Shown here in pieces: positions 1-7,579 of a stretch of DNA of 64,000 nt. Position 1 is the first letter of the stretch. Each line of letters starts with the position of its first letter. The position numbers and the translations under genes are program-made. Under the pieces are notes generated by a model that saw only the letters and a program-made list of their open reading frames with translations, made no database searches and had not been told where the DNA came from. Origin of the DNA: Leptospirales bacterium (GTDB taxonomy: Bacteria; Spirochaetota; Leptospiria; Leptospirales; Leptospiraceae); NCBI GenBank assembly GCA_013297885.1, contig JAAFIR010000027.1, positions 1 to 64,000 of the forward strand, given 5' to 3'.

Positions 1-285
1 TTCACAAACTCTTTATTCAAAAATTCAAATACTTCACTATTCAAATTTTCCGTTGCCGCTGATAGAGCTTGATTACTGAAATGTTCAAGATTGTAGTTTT
101 CACAAAAATCAAATATTTCTAAATAATTACTTTTAGAATTTGTGCTTAATGTATTGTATATTAAATTTGGCAATGTTAACTTCCGATTCCTGGTGAAAAA
201 CTGCTTTTCACGTCTAGATAATTCTCGAACATAATTTGAAAGAATTAATTTTTTATGATTCGATATTAATTTGAAACTTTTTTTT
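1..285 (-). mobile_element. IS4-like transposase, N-terminal fragment running off the window
   Basis: Read on the minus strand, an open frame runs from about 285 to the left edge. It contains RREKQFFTRNRKLTLPNLI and then SNQALSAATENLNSEVFEFL, which resembles the N-terminal region of IS4-family transposases (FTRNRKL-x-FPTLI ... SKQAFSKAR-x-KLS). The catalytic DDE part would lie outside the window. The frame has no clean start. An ATG sits just upstream but is separated from the frame by a run of eight A residues, and seven would restore it, so the gene may be frameshifted. The hairpin element at 345-535 lies directly upstream. The family is inferred from a short stretch only. Confidence 0.5.
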
Positions 286-344
286 CATTATTTCAGTATC
301 GTACAAATATTCAATTTCTTTAGCTTTTTTCCTTAAGTTGATAG

Positions 345-535
345 CAATGGTGGGATTGAAACGGGGTCAAAAAATTTTGAGTGATGATTCTAAATTCATT
401 TAGTTTGTTTAAAAGTAAATTGGCGAATAAAATTTTTTGACCTGAGTAGAAAGCCCGACTTTTCATTTGCTTTTGTATGACAATACTATCATCACACAGT
501 AGTATCAAATGAAAAGGAACGCCCATCTAAATCAA
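345..535 (+). repeat. Modular two-hairpin intergenic element, copy 1
   Basis: Linkers are GGGATTGAAACG before arm 1, TGAGTAGAAAGCCCG between the arms and GAACGCCC at the end. Arm 1 pairs 365-378 with 429-442 (14 of 14). Arm 2 pairs 459-469 with 506-516 (11 of 11) and holds an inner ATACTA/TAGTAT stem. The linkers match the other elements in this window while the arm sequences are its own. It lies between two transposase remnants. Confidence 0.7.
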
Positions 536-639
536 AAGTGAAGCAGCTTGTGTAGTTCCTAACCAAAAAATATAAATCTCATCATAAAATTAAAAAAAGA
601 TATTCTGATTATCTAGTCACGATATTGGAATATGTAAAA

Positions 640-880
640 ATTTTTAAAGTAAGCTAAAAGAGTATTTTGCTGAAGTACAATCTTTTATTCCAAATGAAAA
701 AATTTTTCCAACCACTGACATTGTCGAATGTGCTTTTGGAAAACACAAATCCAAAATCTATATGCTTGTGTAACCAAATTTTATTTTGGAGAAAATCTAT
801 TAGAATGTTAAAAAGAAATTTATCCTCCCAGCATAAAACTTGGTCTTGGGATGAAAAATTTTCTCAAAAACAAAACTAAC
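640..880 (+). pseudogene. Degraded transposase remnant
   Basis: Around 671-768 a short frame encodes IFPTTDIVECAFGKHK, close to the (I/L)LPTSDIIES-x-FGKYK motif I associate with the C-terminal part of some DDE transposases. The frame then hits a stop near 765. A different frame downstream reads KEIYPPSIKLGLGMKNFL to a stop near 880. Several frame breaks and the absence of a start argue for a decayed insertion sequence, not a working gene. The rest of 536-934 shows nothing else that can be named. Confidence 0.3.
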
Positions 881-934
881 TAATTTCCTTTACCCACTAA
901 CCTGCAATAAAAAAATGACAGTAAAGAGGCTACA

Positions 935-2590
935 TTGAAAAGAATATTCCAAAATTTAGGAAGCAAAATTAAATTCTTCCTTATCGTTTTTGCTTGGACT
1001 GCAGTGTCCTTATCCCTTTTTTTTGTAGGATTTAAAATTTACCAAGATTCAAAAATTACTAAACAAGAAATTGCAAAAAATACTTCTGAGATAAATAAAG
1101 AATCAACTCCACCAATTGAAGAAAGTATGCTCACAAAATTTTTAAATTATTTTAAAGTTTCATCAGATGAAAAAAAAGTGGAAGAAAAAAAACCTGAAGA
1201 TGTTTCAACATTAAATAAACTTTTTCCACCAAAGATCGAAGAGCAAACTGGTTTTAAAGCATCTACTTGGTTCTCAGATTATACTGCGATGAAAAAAAAT
1301 ATAATCTATTATAATGAAGTTCATCCATTTATTTATTCTATCAAAGGTGGACTTTCCAATTCCCCAGAACTTTCTTCTTCTTGGAGCAAAAAATCCAAAA
1401 TAGAAAGAGTAGAAGAAATGCGTAAATTAAATCCAAACGTAAAAATTATTCCAACTATTTTTAGATGGGAAAATCCAAAAGAAGCTATTCAAGAAGTGAT
1501 TGGAATGAATGGCAGAAATGATATTCGAGATAAACATATCCAAGCTATTTTATATGAAGTGGAAACTTATAATTTTGATGGAATTGATATTGATTATGAA
1601 GGAATGAAATGCCACAAAAAAGAAAAATTTGAAGAATTTATTGTGCTACTTTCAAAAGAACTAAAAGCAAAAGGTAAACTTTTATCTGTTGCAGTTCACC
1701 CAAAAACAGAACTTTCCAATCCAAAAGATTCTAAATGTAAAGGTAGCACAAAAACTTTTAAACAAGATTTTGCTGAAAATTGGCGTGGACCGATGACTCA
1801 TGATTATGAATTTTTAGCTAAGCATGCTGATAAAGTAAAAATCATGGCTTATGAACTTCATCCAAGAAAATATAGAAATCCCGGTCCCGGACCTCAAGCT
1901 CCAAATGTTTGGTTAAAAGCAATTATTGATTATGCAAAAAAAAGAATTCCAAACAATAAACTTTACATGGCAATTCCAACTTATGGTTATGATTGGGCAT
2001 TAAATTGTAATGCAAGTGCTAAAGCTGTGTACTTTAATGTTGCTACAAAAATCAAAGCTCTTCCACATAAAGAATACCAACCTACAAATATCAAAAAGAT
2101 TTTTGAAGAAAATCCAAAATCAAAATCGTGGAGAAATCTTTCTAAGTTTATGTACATTCATGAAAATAAAACTTATGAAGATCCTTCGCTTTGGTACACA
2201 TCAGGTGGTTGTGATAGAGTTGCATTTTATATGAACCGTAGAGCTTTTGAAGAGAAAATGACTCTTCTTCGTGGATACGATCTCGCAGGATTTTCTTTTT
2301 GGCAATTACTTTCAGATAACGATCCTGAAATTAATGATTATTTAAGTTTACTTGTTACAGGTAAACTTCCACCTGTTCCAAAAATCAAAGACGAACCTGC
2401 CCCAGTGAAAGAAACAAAAGATGCAAAAACTTCAAAAGATTCTAAATCAGTAAAAGAGTCTAAGGAAACTAAATCAGATCGTTCCGAAACAGAAAAAAAA
2501 GAAGATTTAAAATTGGATGAAATTGATCCGCCTAAACTTGAAAAAAAAGTAAATAAAGTTTTAAAGAAAAAAGAAAAAGAAAGCGAATAA
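935..2590 (+). CDS. Membrane-anchored GH18-like glycosyl hydrolase
   Basis: A TTG start is chosen because AAAGAGG lies a few bases upstream. The 551-residue product has a membrane anchor at about 13-33, a Lys/Glu-rich stalk to about 100, and a catalytic domain with the GH18 signature FDGIDIDYE at 214-222. Glu222 would be the acid catalyst. The family hydrolyses beta-1,4 linkages in chitin or peptidoglycan-like glycans. A secreted, anchored spirochaetal member more likely acts on cell wall or host glycan than on food chitin, but this is inference. The last ~75 residues are a low-complexity Lys/Glu/Ser tail. No operon partner is evident; a membrane protein gene follows after 68 bp. Confidence 0.85.
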   Translation: MKRIFQNLGSKIKFFLIVFAWTAVSLSLFFVGFKIYQDSKITKQEIAKNTSEINKESTPPIEESMLTKFLNYFKVSSDEKKVEEKKPEDVSTLNKLFPPKIEEQTGFKASTWFSDYTAMKKNIIYYNEVHPFIYSIKGGLSNSPELSSSWSKKSKIERVEEMRKLNPNVKIIPTIFRWENPKEAIQEVIGMNGRNDIRDKHIQAILYEVETYNFDGIDIDYEGMKCHKKEKFEEFIVLLSKELKAKGKLLSVAVHPKTELSNPKDSKCKGSTKTFKQDFAENWRGPMTHDYEFLAKHADKVKIMAYELHPRKYRNPGPGPQAPNVWLKAIIDYAKKRIPNNKLYMAIPTYGYDWALNCNASAKAVYFNVATKIKALPHKEYQPTNIKKIFEENPKSKSWRNLSKFMYIHENKTYEDPSLWYTSGGCDRVAFYMNRRAFEEKMTLLRGYDLAGFSFWQLLSDNDPEINDYLSLLVTGKLPPVPKIKDEPAPVKETKDAKTSKDSKSVKESKETKSDRSETEKKEDLKLDEIDPPKLEKKVNKVLKKKEKESE

Positions 2591-2658
2591 AATTTATTAA
2601 AAAAATTAGTTAGTTATGCATAAGTTTTGGATTTGTAATTTTTTTCTTATCCTTATTT

Positions 2659-3870
2659 TTGAACAAATTAATGTTAAGAATGAAGCTTTTATTTTTTCTA
2701 ATTATAATCCCGATTTTCTCAAATGAAACTTTATCCAAAAATTTTTGGATAAAAAATACTTCAGAGTTTTTTTATTTTTTCATTCCTGAAATTGATAATC
2801 AGAAAATTTTATTTAAAACTTATACTCCCGAATTAAGTTATTATTTTTTGATTTTTATAATTTTTGTTTTTAACTTAACTTTACTTTATTTTTTGATTAA
2901 TTTAAGTAAAAAAAAATATTTTAATTCCACAAAATTGTCTATTTTTACCTTTATAATAGGTTTATTTTTTATTAATCCATTAATTTATTTAACTTATCTA
3001 GAAAATATTGAAACAATTGAGCTGAATCAATTTAGTCAAAAAATCATTATTGATAAAAATTTTTCTTTACCCATTTCTAGTTTAGAAAAAATATCTGTTC
3101 AAAAATTATATGGAAAATCAAAAAAAACAAAAGAAGTAAATAATATTTTTTATAAAATTTTAATTTTTCTAAAAGGAATTGGTGAAATTGAAATTTTTAC
3201 TTCTAGAGATGAAAAAGTCTCATTTCAAGTTTCTATAGAATTAGCAAAAATACTAGGTGTCGAATTGTTTCATTATGAAAAAAAAATTTTTGAAAAAAAT
3301 AATTCTTATATAACAATAGATGAAAATTTTATTCAAAATTTAAAACCAGTTAATTTATTTTTAACAAAAAAAGATAATTCAATTAACATAAGCCTAAATC
3401 GTCTAGAAAAAAATTTGTTTTACAGAAATTTACTTTTAGGAATAGTTTTTATTTTAATTGGAGTTTCTTGTTTGATTCCAGCTTTTAAAAATTCAGCTAA
3501 AGGTATGATTTTTCTAGGAAGTATTTTTATCTTGATAGGATTAATGATCTCAAGTTCTATTTTTTATCTTACAGAATTTAATGTTAAAATTGATAAAGAC
3601 TCAATTTATTTAGAAAGAAAATTTTATGGAAAATGTAAACATCAATTCTTAAAAAAAGATATTTTAAAAATTCAATATTCAAAAAATAATCTAATTTTTA
3701 TTTTAAAAGGTGGAGAAAAATTTTTAAATCCTGAATTTGATAAAAAAAATCTTTCCAGTTTTTCTGATGCGATTTCAAATGTTAAAGATTATTTAAGCTA
3801 TATTAGAGAGTTTAATGTTGATGGACTTGGATTTGAAGACAGATTATTTTTATTTTATCAATTTCCATAA
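2659..3870 (+). CDS. Multi-pass membrane protein of unknown function
   Basis: The product has up to 403 residues. The start is uncertain: TTG at 2659 or ATG at 2671. Hydrophobic stretches at about 8-22, 55-78, 88-110, 255-275 and 283-305 predict a membrane protein with two soluble parts, one between the second and third hydrophobic groups and one at the C-terminus. The C-terminal segment (KIDKDSIYLERKF ... ILKIQYSKNNLIFIL) alternates in a way that resembles a small bacterial PH-like beta domain, which is only a suggestion. It is extremely AT-rich even for this window. No family is recognised. Confidence 0.7.
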   Translation: MNKLMLRMKLLFFLIIIPIFSNETLSKNFWIKNTSEFFYFFIPEIDNQKILFKTYTPELSYYFLIFIIFVFNLTLLYFLINLSKKKYFNSTKLSIFTFIIGLFFINPLIYLTYLENIETIELNQFSQKIIIDKNFSLPISSLEKISVQKLYGKSKKTKEVNNIFYKILIFLKGIGEIEIFTSRDEKVSFQVSIELAKILGVELFHYEKKIFEKNNSYITIDENFIQNLKPVNLFLTKKDNSINISLNRLEKNLFYRNLLLGIVFILIGVSCLIPAFKNSAKGMIFLGSIFILIGLMISSSIFYLTEFNVKIDKDSIYLERKFYGKCKHQFLKKDILKIQYSKNNLIFILKGGEKFLNPEFDKKNLSSFSDAISNVKDYLSYIREFNVDGLGFEDRLFLFYQFP

Positions 3871-3965
3871 TCTAAAATCATTAACTAACTTAAAAAAACT
3901 CATTACGCAATTGAGATTTTTGTTTACTTATCGTTTATGATTTGATACCATAACAGTTTTTCAAA

Positions 3966-4010
3966 TTATTATAAACTCTTTTTTTAAACTACAAGTTTAT
4001 AATATTTTTT
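3966..4010 (+). terminator. Rho-independent terminator between convergent genes
   Basis: ATTATAAACT (3968-3977) pairs with AGTTTATAAT (3994-4003), followed by ATTTTTT. It lies between two genes that converge at 3870 and 4027. The stem is AT-only apart from one G-C pair, so it is weak. Confidence 0.45.
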
Positions 4011-4026
4011 AACATTGAGTTGATTG

Positions 4027-4605
4027 TTAATTACCAAATGTAGTTATAATTTTTTGATTTCCAATTCTACGTTCATTATAATTTTTTAAAGAATATTCTT
4101 TTGGAGCTTGAATATACAAAAATGTATTTAATAAATGATTTTCTTTTTCGATTTCAGAAATCAAATTTTCTATTTTAGAAAAATTTGTTTCCCAAAAAGA
4201 ATAAGGTGGGTCTATAAAATAAACTATAGAATTAAAATTTTCTTTTACAAACTTAGAATGAAATCTAAACGAATCTTTGTGATAAAGTTCAAAGTTGAAT
4301 TCAAAATTACCTAAAGTTTTTTTTAACTCTTTAAACCTTATAAAATCTAATTCAAAAAATATTATCTTTCCAAACCCATTACTAGCAAATTCAATTCCAA
4401 TTTGTCCTGAGCCAGAAAACAAATCTACAAAAAGAGTTTTCTCTTTTTCGATTTTTTCATTTAAAGCTAAAGATTCAATACTAGCAAAAAGTGATTTTTT
4501 TAAAATTGCTGAAGTAAAATTCGAATTACCTTTTATTGCTTTTGGAATTGGGATTTTTTGGTTCTTAAATTTACCAGTTTGAATTGTTAAAAATTCATTT
4601 TGCAT
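4027..4605 (-). CDS. rsmD: 16S rRNA (guanine-N2)-methyltransferase RsmD-like
   Basis: A class I SAM-dependent methyltransferase of 192 residues, the usual RsmD length. SAM-binding motif I is DLFSGSGQIG at 61-70 and the catalytic DPPY motif is at 132-135. The N-terminus (GKFKNQKIPIPKAI ... TSAILKKSLFASI) follows the RsmD pattern, in which a short basic leader is followed by the segment that normally reads TSDRVREALF. RsmD methylates G966 of 16S rRNA during 30S assembly in the cytoplasm. The gene stands alone and diverges from the lipoprotein gene at 4719. Confidence 0.85.
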   Translation of the reverse strand: MQNEFLTIQTGKFKNQKIPIPKAIKGNSNFTSAILKKSLFASIESLALNEKIEKEKTLFVDLFSGSGQIGIEFASNGFGKIIFFELDFIRFKELKKTLGNFEFNFELYHKDSFRFHSKFVKENFNSIVYFIDPPYSFWETNFSKIENLISEIEKENHLLNTFLYIQAPKEYSLKNYNERRIGNQKIITTFGN

Positions 4606-4718
4606 TTAGATTTCTATAAATTTTAATTTGTTATAGAAATCCAGAAGAAATTGTCTTTACCTAAATCCTTTTACTAAAAATTATACAATTGACTAATTTT
4701 TTAGAAGGTCTAATAATT

Positions 4719-5081
4719 ATGAAATTGATTTTTCTTGTTTCTTTACTTAGTGTTAATTGTTTAACTTCAACTGCAGGTTTAACAACTTCCAACATCCCAA
4801 TTGCAAACAAAACCTATAAAGTGATTAATTCTGTTGAAGCAAAAACTAGATGGTATAGTCTAGATTTTATTTTTTTTGGATTTCCTTTTGGAAAACCTCC
4901 CGTTCATGAGTTAATTGAATCCAAAGTTAAATCTGAAAATGCAGATGCTTTAATTAACATCCATTATTGGAATGACAAAATTATTTTTTTATTTTTGACA
5001 GTTCATCGTTTTGGTTTTAATGCTGAAGCAATAAAATTTGAAGAAACAAGCCAAAAAAATGAATCGAAAAAATCTCGTTAA
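4719..5081 (+). CDS. Small lipoprotein, first of a tandem pair
   Basis: I prefer the ATG at 4719 over the in-frame TTG at 4689, because AGAAGG precedes it and it puts a clean signal peptide at the N-terminus (KLIFLVSLLSVNC). The Cys ends a lipobox-like LSVNC. The mature protein of about 100 residues contains ENADALINIHYWNDKI, a pattern seen in small lipoproteins of the TRL-like kind, where a 'sadaLlNi' block precedes a beta-rich end. The function is unknown. It overlaps the next gene by 23 bp, and the two products share layout and motifs, suggesting an old duplication. Confidence 0.65.
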   Translation: MKLIFLVSLLSVNCLTSTAGLTTSNIPIANKTYKVINSVEAKTRWYSLDFIFFGFPFGKPPVHELIESKVKSENADALINIHYWNDKIIFLFLTVHRFGFNAEAIKFEETSQKNESKKSR

Positions 5082-5427
5082 TTTATTACCAATTTTTTTT
5101 CTTCTGAGTTGTGGCTTTAATTTAATATCCATAAATAAAACATACAGAGATGTTTCTATTTTAAATGAAGCGAGAATCATCAGAGAAGTGAATTATCAAA
5201 TTTTAGAAAAAGCAGAAGGTGAGCATTCTCAGTTTTATTTTTTGTATCTTTTTCCTGTTACTCCTCATCTTAATATGGAATATGCACTTAGCCAAGCAGT
5301 TCAAAAAGTAGAAAATGGTGAATCTATCATAAATCTAAAAATTTGGCATGAAACCCATAACTATTTTCCACTTGGTAAAGTCTCTGTTGTAAAAGTATAT
5401 GGTGATGTAATTAAGTATAATAAATGA
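5059..5427 (+). CDS. Small lipoprotein, second of a tandem pair
   Basis: The start is placed at the ATG at 5059, giving the signal peptide NRKNLVNLLPIFFLLSC with the lipobox LLSC. The body (ALSQAVQKVENGESIINLKIWHETHNY ... VSVVKVYGDVI) mirrors the preceding lipoprotein: a signal peptide, a helix, an 'h-IN-h-x-W' strand, then a beta-rich end. The start lies inside the upstream gene, so the two are probably translated together. The function is unknown. It is followed by an AT-rich stretch with no further gene before the methylase tail at 5597. Confidence 0.65.
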   Translation: MNRKNLVNLLPIFFLLSCGFNLISINKTYRDVSILNEARIIREVNYQILEKAEGEHSQFYFLYLFPVTPHLNMEYALSQAVQKVENGESIINLKIWHETHNYFPLGKVSVVKVYGDVIKYNK

Positions 5428-5596
5428 TTATTTTGAATAATATTTTTTTCGTAAGAAAGAAACATCTTTATCAAAAAATTTATTTTACTCTGAAAAAACC
5501 TTTTTTAATTTGGAGTAATTCTTATGATAAATGAAAATTGAGTTCAAAAAATTACATTCTATTTTTACTTAAAACCTTTGATCGCAGAACTACCAC

Positions 5597-5805
5597 TCAT
5601 GGGTTTGTCCCCTCCACAATCCGAATCTCTTCCTCAGTCAATCCATACAACTCATACACCAGCTTATCAATCTGAGCGTCTAGCAAATCGCATTTTTGTT
5701 GAAATACTTTTTTGTCGGAGTCGCTTATAGCAGCATGCAAATCTTCTTGGGAAGTGAGCATAGTATCGACTAGCGATACTAGTTTGTCATGTTGGGCTTT
5801 TTGGG
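5597..5805 (-). pseudogene. Orphan 3' tail of the Eco57I-type methylase gene, copy 1
   Basis: Read on the minus strand this is a near copy of the last ~65 codons of the methylase gene at 10534-10735, with six differences over about 195 bp by my alignment. It still encodes DKLVSLVDTMLTSQEDLHA and ends YELYGLTEEEIRIVEGTNP before a stop at 5597-5599. There is no start codon or methylase body upstream; instead the HEPN gene runs straight into it. The match with copy 3 stops sharply at 5805 (CCCAAAAAGCCC), which marks the junction. Confidence 0.85.
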
Positions 5806-7355
5806 AAAATTTCTCTTTGAAAAGTTACATTTAAACTAATTCTATTTTCCGACTCATCATTTTTTTTAGTATCAGTTTCTATCGCCAAAAATAAATATAA
5901 AATTGCTGATTTAACTATCAAGAATAAATCAAGAATATCAATCTTTAGATGATCTATCGAATAGGAGGGCGTCTCATAGACATCATTTTCAAAAATGTCT
6001 ACCGTTTCATGAGTGATTTTATTTCTAAGATCTTTAAATTTAAAATATACTTTATCTTTATTAAAATCTTTAGCGAGATGATACAATGCTAGAAGTTGAT
6101 AATTTTTTTTATTCAAAACTATTTGCTTGAAAAATTTATTCTCAATATCTTTAAAATATATATTATCATTTCTTTCTACCTCAAAATAAGTGAATGCCGC
6201 TCTTGCAATTTTATCTAATATATTATTTAATGCGGAAAGGATAATTTTCAGAATACCATAATGGATAGAATTTTTTGAATAGTCATGTGTATAAATGAAC
6301 CTTACTTTTTCATCAAGCTCAGAAGTCGTTTTATTAGAATATTCGTAAAATAAATAGCGAAGACTAGCAAAATCTTCATGAATTTGGTTAAAAATTTTAA
6401 AAGTCGTTCTAGTTTTATCTGAAAAAATGGGTTCCCCATTTGAATTCACTTTTGCATCCTGAGTTAAAGGAGGATTCAAATTATCTACTAAGCTCTGCTC
6501 ATCGATGATAAATCCGAAATCAAAATTCAAAAATAAATTATTTTTTAAAACAAAATTTTCGTAATCAGTTATAATATAATCTTTGTTATCAATTGTAGTT
6601 ACATTACCATCAGCTAAAAAATTTGTTATATGATTTAATTTATTTTTGAAATGAGTCAGGGCATTTTCCCCACCGATTTTTAAAATTTGTTCTTCCTGAA
6701 GTAAAGCTTCTGATAATAAATTTTTTATTAAAGTTAATAATCGATAATCTTTATAAGGTGACAAATGGTAGTAAAAATAAATTGCATTTGCTTTTTTACC
6801 TAAAGCCATTCCAAAAGTTGGTTCATTCCTTAACACTTTCTCATAAAGTAGAATTGCTTCAAAGTTTCTACCATACTTATCCAATATACTAGCTTGATTT
6901 GTCTGTGCAGAACTAAAAAAATTCCCCTCTACTTGATTGAAATAATCTCTAGCAGTTGAATACTCAGTTTGCTCAACTAATTTTTCAAAGTTGGTAGGAT
7001 ATGGATTTTCTAAAATAGCTTTGGATTGGTAAGAAGTTCCTAGTTCATATTTAAATTTATTTTTATTTTCTTTGTCAGTTACTTTTTTAATTTTTTCCTT
7101 TAACCTTTTTATCACAAAATTAATTAACTTAATACTATTTATATCTAAAGCTAAATTACTCAATTCTCCTTCAACATTTAAATAATAATATAGATGACTT
7201 GAATATTTATTGTCTAGCTGATTTACTTTTTTTAATATCAACTCTACATTCTTTTGATTCTCAAAACCAAACCTAGTTAATTCCTCTAAATCTTCAACCA
7301 TTTGTTCATTCATAATTTTTCTTTGAATATTTTTGTGTGCCGAAATACTCTCCAT
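5787..7355 (-). CDS. LA2681-type HEPN domain protein, probable defence RNase
   Basis: A 522-residue soluble protein. The N-terminal ~250 residues are all-helical, with TPR-like pieces (YGRNFEAILLYEKVLRNEP, about 165-183). The C-terminal third looks like a HEPN domain: a helix with LDKIARAAFTYFEV, then LRNKITHE near 443-450. That gives R444-N-x3-H449, the R-x4-H site of HEPN RNases, with the usual Asn after Arg. The architecture matches what I recall of the LA2681-like HEPN family, first noted in Leptospira and thought to act in RNA-targeting defence or abortive infection. The start is taken at 7355; an ATG at 7313 is possible. The last few codons (KSPT) and the stop come from the methylase tail copy, so the ORF end was made at the junction. 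Confidence 0.7.
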   Translation of the reverse strand: MESISAHKNIQRKIMNEQMVEDLEELTRFGFENQKNVELILKKVNQLDNKYSSHLYYYLNVEGELSNLALDINSIKLINFVIKRLKEKIKKVTDKENKNKFKYELGTSYQSKAILENPYPTNFEKLVEQTEYSTARDYFNQVEGNFFSSAQTNQASILDKYGRNFEAILLYEKVLRNEPTFGMALGKKANAIYFYYHLSPYKDYRLLTLIKNLLSEALLQEEQILKIGGENALTHFKNKLNHITNFLADGNVTTIDNKDYIITDYENFVLKNNLFLNFDFGFIIDEQSLVDNLNPPLTQDAKVNSNGEPIFSDKTRTTFKIFNQIHEDFASLRYLFYEYSNKTTSELDEKVRFIYTHDYSKNSIHYGILKIILSALNNILDKIARAAFTYFEVERNDNIYFKDIENKFFKQIVLNKKNYQLLALYHLAKDFNKDKVYFKFKDLRNKITHETVDIFENDVYETPSYSIDHLKIDILDLFLIVKSAILYLFLAIETDTKKNDESENRISLNVTFQREIFPKSPT

Positions 7356-7388
7356 GACTACTCATCTTAATAACATAAATCATAAAAA

Positions 7389-7579
7389 TCATCTCCCCTC
7401 CACAATCCTAATCTCTTCTTCAGTCAAGCCATACAACTCATACACCAGCTTATCAATCTGACCGTCTAGCAAATCGCATTTTTGTTGAAATACTTTTTTG
7501 TCTGAGTCGCTTACAGCTGACTGTAATTCTTTTTGGGAAGTGAGCATAGTATCGACTAGCGATACTAGTTTGTCGTGTT
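7389..7579 (-). pseudogene. Orphan 3' tail of the Eco57I-type methylase gene, copy 2
   Basis: This second displaced tail encodes HDKLVSLVDTMLTSQKELQS and ends YELYGLTEEEIRIVEGR, with a stop at 7389-7391. It differs from copy 3 at roughly nine to ten positions, clustered in the AAISDSD region, and the reading frame is intact throughout. It sits between the ABC-3C ATPase gene, whose stop codon overlaps its first bases, and the HEPN gene, which starts 33 bp after its stop. The intact frame and mostly mild substitutions suggest it came from a once-functional allele of the same gene type. Confidence 0.85.

Noticed and set aside
345-535. Repeated short motifs could be a CRISPR or other direct-repeat array
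   Set aside because: The elements are dispersed, differ in arm sequence and are not regularly spaced; no array of identical repeats with spacers is present.
667-879. A 70-codon plus-strand frame as a gene
   Set aside because: The transposase-like motif lies in a different frame of the same stretch, so the open frame is incidental.
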